64,000 bases of DNA from Sphingobacterium haloxyli (lineage in GTDB: Bacteria; Bacteroidota; Bacteroidia; Sphingobacteriales; Sphingobacteriaceae), in NCBI RefSeq assembly GCF_002980525.1, contig NZ_PVBQ01000003.1:62001-126000 (forward strand), in the 5' to 3' direction. Each line of letters starts with the position of its first letter. Positions within the stretch are counted from its first letter, which is position 1. This document shows, piece after piece, positions 60,445 through 64,000 of the stretch. The notes under the pieces are model-generated. The model was not told where the DNA came from, ran no database searches, and saw only the letters and a list, made by a program, of their open reading frames with translations. The translations under genes were made by a program, and so were the position numbers.

Positions 60445-61677
60445 ATGCAAGAGAAAGAAAACTGGAAAAAGAAATTCCTCATTATATGGATTGGGCAGTT
60501 CATATCATTGATTACGAGCTCAGCCGTGAATTTTGCTATTATTATTTGGTTGAGCATCGAACATGGCTCAGCTGAGGTGCTTGCTTATGGCGCTATTGCA
60601 GGAATGTTGCCTGCGGCGGTTATCGGTCCGTTTGCAGGAATTTACATTGACCGCTGGAACCGGAAGAAAACGATGATGTTTGCCGATGGTTTCGTAGCAC
60701 TATGCACGTTGGTCATGTCGATTAGTTTCTATCTTGGATATGAAAGTCTTATTCTAATATATGCTATGCTCGCGCTGCGTTCGGTAGGGTCGGCTTTCCA
60801 TATGCCCGCTATGCAGGCATCCGTCCCCATGATTGCACCAGCGGGTGAATTGTTACGAATCGCGGGCGTGAACCAGATGATACAATCAATATCCGCAATT
60901 GCAGGTCCGGCATTAGGAGCTTTAGCAATTACTTTGATGTCGATAGGCAATGTCTTGCTATTGGATATCGTCGGTGCCACTGTCGCTATCACGGCGTTGC
61001 TGTTTGTACATATCCCGAATCCGGAAATCCCTGAAAAGGCAAAAGCAAGTTTTGGACAGGCGTGGAACGACTTAAAATTGGGATTTAAAGCGATTTTGGA
61101 TAACAAAGGGCTGACCTGGCTTTTCGCTTTTTCTACGATCGCAACCTTTTGTATTATGCCTGTGGCTGTATTGTTCCCGTTGTTAACCTTGCAATATTTC
61201 GGTGGAGGCAAATGGGAAATGAGCATAGTCGAAATGGCTTGGGGAATCGGCATGTTGGTTGGGGGGAGCGTGTTGGGGATCTTTAAGCCCACGATTCGGA
61301 AAGTCGTGATGATCAATATGACTACCATTATTTTAGGGATAAGCTTAGCATTATCAGGTGTTATCCCAACGCATACGTTCTGGATTTTGGTGGGATTAAC
61401 AGCTGTAGGAGGCATAGTAGCAACGATTTATAACGCGAGTTTTATGACCGTATTGCAAGAAGAGGTACGTGCCGAAGTGATGGGACGTGTCTTCTCCCTT
61501 TATTTCAGTATGGCCATCATCCCCACCGTCATCGGACTGCTTGGAACCGGATGGGCAGCAGATTTCTTTGGTGTAAACAATATTTTTATTGCTTTAGGGA
61601 GCATTATTGCCCTTGTTGGCGTGTTTTCTTTCTTTAATCGCTTTGTTATGGAGTTGGGGAGAAAGGATTCGCGTTAA
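60445..61677 (+). CDS. Mef-like MFS efflux transporter
   Basis: Twelve-helix exporter of 410 aa. The N-terminal half follows macrolide-efflux Mef proteins closely: WKKKFLIIWIGQFISLITSS, loop 2-3 motif GIYIDRWNRKK, and LRSVGSAFHMPAMQASVPM resemble Mef positions from memory of that family. Family members expel macrolides or other drugs by proton antiport. The leader ORF upstream supports drug-inducible expression. It is a chromosomal gene with no mobile element near it. The actual substrate is unknown, and a non-macrolide or unrelated substrate remains possible. Confidence 0.85.
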   Translation: MQEKENWKKKFLIIWIGQFISLITSSAVNFAIIIWLSIEHGSAEVLAYGAIAGMLPAAVIGPFAGIYIDRWNRKKTMMFADGFVALCTLVMSISFYLGYESLILIYAMLALRSVGSAFHMPAMQASVPMIAPAGELLRIAGVNQMIQSISAIAGPALGALAITLMSIGNVLLLDIVGATVAITALLFVHIPNPEIPEKAKASFGQAWNDLKLGFKAILDNKGLTWLFAFSTIATFCIMPVAVLFPLLTLQYFGGGKWEMSIVEMAWGIGMLVGGSVLGIFKPTIRKVVMINMTTIILGISLALSGVIPTHTFWILVGLTAVGGIVATIYNASFMTVLQEEVRAEVMGRVFSLYFSMAIIPTVIGLLGTGWAADFFGVNNIFIALGSIIALVGVFSFFNRFVMELGRKDSR

Positions 61678-61804
61678 TCATTATAGTTGTGAAGTCCCTC
61701 TAATAGAATTAAAAGCAGACAGCGTTGTTTTCATGTACACATAATATTGATTATCTTCGATAATTGTCTTTTGGTTTTATAACAAAAATATCATCGGTTA
61801 GCTT

Positions 61805-62218
61805 ATGATAACGTACAACACAGCAGCTTTGCTCTTTCCGGCTATCAGTTTAATTATGCTGGCGTACACCAATCGTTTTTTAGCCTTGGCTGCGCTCGTG
61901 CGGAGCTTACATGCTAAATATCTCGAACACAATAAAAAAGGTGTACTGCAAGGTCAAATCGGAAATCTTCGCTATCGACTTAAATTATTGCGACATATGC
62001 AAGGTGCGGGCGTGGTGAGTTTTATAAGCTGCATTGTGTGTATGTATGGCATCTACTTAGACAATGTATTGGTAGCTGAAATCGCTTTTGCAATGAGCCT
62101 TTTGTTTTTTACCATATCGTTAGTTATTTCTTTCGTAGAAATTCAGTTGAGCAATAAGGCCCTGGAGCTTGAGTTGAGTGACATGGATGCTGGAAAGGTC
62201 GACAATCATCTAACCTAG
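61805..62218 (+). CDS. DUF2721 membrane protein
   Basis: A 137-aa protein with three hydrophobic helices: ITYNTAALLFPAISLIMLAYTNRFLALAALVR, VVSFISCIVCMYGIYLDNVLV and FAMSLLFFTISLVISFVEIQLS. A central amphipathic stretch (ILRYRLKLLRHMQ-like) is typical of DUF2721. Function unknown. It overlaps the convergent treZ end by four bases. Confidence 0.8.
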   Translation: MITYNTAALLFPAISLIMLAYTNRFLALAALVRSLHAKYLEHNKKGVLQGQIGNLRYRLKLLRHMQGAGVVSFISCIVCMYGIYLDNVLVAEIAFAMSLLFFTISLVISFVEIQLSNKALELELSDMDAGKVDNHLT

Positions 62219-64000
62219 ATTCGCGTTTGTATTATGATACCTGTTTGAGCAGGGAGATCTGCGAAACGGTCGGTCAGTATGGCTGAAGAAAGGCCGCCCC
62301 ATTTGCGCTCGGCGGTATCCCACACTTTTTCCCACAGTTGATCTTCAGGAATAGCATAACGCTGCGTGCACGATGAAAAATTGAGAATGCAGATCAGCAT
62401 TTCTTTTTTATATTCAAAACGCAGTACCAGCGAATCTTTCTGCAGGTCACTAAACACATGTAGATTTTCTCTTTTTAGAATCTGAAATACGGTATTCGAC
62501 TTTCTCAAAGCAATCAGACCTTGATAATACCGTAACATGCGTTGATGCTCTGCTACAGCTGTCTCTGTCCAATCCAATATACTATCGCGAAAGGTTTTTA
62601 CATCCTGTGGATCGGGCACCTCTCCTTCGCCGTGAAAATCAGAAAACTCTTCGCGACGGCCTCTGCGGACAGCAGTTATTAGTTCAGGATCGGTATGGCT
62701 TACAAAATAATAGAAAGGCTTTCGTGAGCCCCATTCTTCGCCCATAAACAATAAAGGGATAAATGGGGAGACGATTACGGCCATAGCCATTAAACGTTGT
62801 AACTCGGGTGTAAACAATAAACTGCTTCGTTCACCCAGCATACGGTTGCCGACCTGATCATGGTTCTGTGAGAAAACAATGAATTTCTCTCCTGGGATCC
62901 CATCAGCACTGCTGCCGAAAAACTTGTGACGGTGGGTAGAGTACTGACCCGTAAATACATAAGCTTGCTCATACGCCTTGGCAAGATCTTCGACGCCATT
63001 AAATTCCTTATAATACCCTTTTTGTTCTTCGCCGGCGGCGACACGTAGAGCGTGGTGGAATTCATCAAGCCATTGAGCATCTATGGCGAAACCGTTCCGT
63101 TCCAGGGGCTCTAAAAAGCGTTTGTCGTTCAGATCACATTCCGCTATCAGATAATGTGTTTGCCCAGTTTCACGCATCAAAATGTCTGTTGTCCGTCTTA
63201 TATCCTGAAGTATGTGCGAAGGACTAAAATCCTTTATAGCGTGGACGGCGTCAAGACGAAGTGCGTCTACGTGAAAATCACGGAACCACATCCGTACATT
63301 TTCACAAACGAAGTCTCGTACGCCATGATTCCACGAATCGTCATAATTGACTGCTTTTCCCCAAGGTGTATGGTATTTTTCCGTAAGATATGGGCCATAT
63401 TTCTCTAGGTAATTGCCTTCCGGGCCAAAATGGTTATATACAACATCGAGAATGACGGCTAGCCCTTCTCGATGACAAGCGTCTACCAGCCGTTGCAATC
63501 CTCGCGCCCCACCATAAGCGTGTTGTACCGCAAACAAAAACGTGCCATCGTATCCCCAATTTCGCTCTCCCGGAAACTGTGCTACCGGCATGATTTCTAT
63601 TGCTGTTATACCTAAATTCTTGAGATATGGTAAGCGTTCGATGACACCTTCAAAATCGTGTGAGGGAGAAAATGTTCCGACATGTAGCTCGTAGATAATG
63701 AACTCAGCTAAAGGTGGACATTGATAGTCTTGATCAGTCCAATCGAAATCAAGATCCGCAACCGCCGATGATCCATGCACGCCCTCCGGCTGGGACCGCG
63801 ATACCGGGTCAGGTAGCGCTTCGCCATCAACAACAAAGTGGTAACGCTGGCCCGCAACTATATCCTCATGCTCCGCAAACCAGTAACCATAGGCTTGCTG
63901 CGACAAGACGATATCTTTATTAGGTTGATAGGTCCGACATATTATGCTTTCGGCTTTGGGAGCCCATACTGTAATTTGGGCTTTATTTTCCGTAAGCGTA
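62215..64000 (-). CDS. treZ: Malto-oligosyltrehalose trehalohydrolase (5' end outside window)
   Basis: GH13 enzyme of the TreY/TreZ pathway, releasing trehalose from maltooligosyl-trehalose. The frame stays open to 64000 and the visible N-terminal part reads TLTENKAQITVWAPKAES, the TreZ N-terminal beta domain, so only some 15-20 residues are missing. ORF starts at Met codons further in (around 63906) would cut this domain and are wrong. Catalytic motifs are intact: DALRLDAVHAI (nucleophile Asp) and LIAECDLND (acid/base Glu). NHDQVGNRMLGERSS is present. treY and treS are not in the window. Confidence 0.9.
   Translation of the reverse strand, partial: TLTENKAQITVWAPKAESIICRTYQPNKDIVLSQQAYGYWFAEHEDIVAGQRYHFVVDGEALPDPVSRSQPEGVHGSSAVADLDFDWTDQDYQCPPLAEFIIYELHVGTFSPSHDFEGVIERLPYLKNLGITAIEIMPVAQFPGERNWGYDGTFLFAVQHAYGGARGLQRLVDACHREGLAVILDVVYNHFGPEGNYLEKYGPYLTEKYHTPWGKAVNYDDSWNHGVRDFVCENVRMWFRDFHVDALRLDAVHAIKDFSPSHILQDIRRTTDILMRETGQTHYLIAECDLNDKRFLEPLERNGFAIDAQWLDEFHHALRVAAGEEQKGYYKEFNGVEDLAKAYEQAYVFTGQYSTHRHKFFGSSADGIPGEKFIVFSQNHDQVGNRMLGERSSLLFTPELQRLMAMAVIVSPFIPLLFMGEEWGSRKPFYYFVSHTDPELITAVRRGRREEFSDFHGEGEVPDPQDVKTFRDSILDWTETAVAEHQRMLRYYQGLIALRKSNTVFQILKRENLHVFSDLQKDSLVLRFEYKKEMLICILNFSSCTQRYAIPEDQLWEKVWDTAERKWGGLSSAILTDRFADLPAQTGIIIQTRI

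Noticed and set aside
60729-61415. 228-aa ORF antisense to the Mef-like pump
   Set aside because: Antisense shadow of a membrane protein; Pro/Asn-rich and without recognisable domain.
63154-63408. Plus-strand ORF within treZ
   Set aside because: Antisense shadow with Cys/His/Tyr-rich composition and no family.
1-64000. CRISPR arrays, insertion sequences, prophage or integrative elements
   Set aside because: No regular direct-repeat array, transposase, integrase, phage structural gene or conjugation gene was seen; all repeats found are short hairpins or intragenic.

Overview
The window reads as a chromosomal segment of a Bacteroidota bacterium, most likely family Sphingobacteriaceae (Sphingobacterium, Olivibacter, Parapedobacter or Pedobacter relatives; the genus cannot be fixed from sequence alone). 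The evidence is the recurrent Bacteroidetes -7 promoter box (TAnnTTTG) upstream of many genes, mostly A-rich start regions instead of Shine-Dalgarno sites, an Oar-type TonB-dependent receptor, a lipobox-bearing Omp85 protein coupled to TamB, a two-component system next to a PepSY-like gene, DUF1080, and the gene order rpsL-rpsG-fusA-rpsJ. Nearly all coding space is ordinary chromosome. I see no insertion sequence, prophage, CRISPR array, integrase or plasmid function.

Layout. 1-5600: a hairpin-rich stretch, recN, and a large TonB-dependent receptor. 5600-15100: a split 5'-nucleotidase pair (a lipoprotein and a Tat-exported half), a PfpI-type protein, a FAD/Rieske oxidoreductase, an AI-2E-type permease behind two unrecognised genes, a SemiSWEET transporter with a YegS/DagK-like lipid kinase, surE, and an aldo/keto reductase. 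15100-20500: a 59-aa basic protein co-directional with tRNA-Cys, a small outer-membrane barrel, the str operon (rpsL-rpsG-fusA-rpsJ) and a nitroreductase. 20600-29800: a GNAT protein, a secreted protein with 11-residue repeats, RNase R, a Fur-family regulator, small transaldolase/FSA, an MFS exporter, a PagL-like lipid A deacylase, a retropepsin-like protein and malate dehydrogenase. 29800-37500: tamB and a lipobox Omp85 partner. 37700-44700: response regulator, histidine kinase, PepSY-like protein, YqaE/Pmp3, a DUF4342-like protein, a candidate tiny membrane protein, a PEP-mutase/isocitrate-lyase family enzyme, and valS. 44800-59600: LtaS-like sulfatase-fold enzyme, an outer-membrane protein, sucA-sucB, DASH cryptochrome/photolyase, a NAD(P)-binding protein plus UbiD-type decarboxylase, asnB, a DUF1080 protein and folB. 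59600-64000: Hsp20, a Mef-like MFS pump behind a 17-codon leader ORF, DUF2721, and the 3' part of treZ, which runs off the window end.

How the genes work together. The central-metabolism and translation genes (mdh, sucAB, fsa, asnB, folB, valS, str operon, rnr) are housekeeping. An envelope theme runs through the window: TonB receptor, PagL-like deacylase, TamB/Omp85, LtaS-like enzyme, a histidine kinase with PepSY-like neighbour, YqaE, and several barrels.

The most interesting unexplained structure is at 60251-60445. A consensus promoter box sits almost on top of a short ORF encoding MKITSLYRVLTERNRIA. Its C-terminal Arg-Asn-Arg matches the R/K-X-R/K motif of macrolide-arrest leader peptides. 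Mutually exclusive RNA pairings follow, and then a pump resembling Mef macrolide exporters. This looks like a drug-sensing attenuator in a Bacteroidota chromosome. Other points for a second look are the 59-aa basic protein transcribed with tRNA-Cys, a small membrane-protein ORF with its own terminator (41044-41235), the hendecad-repeat secreted protein, the nested inverted repeats inside the str operon, and the str operon ending at rpsJ.
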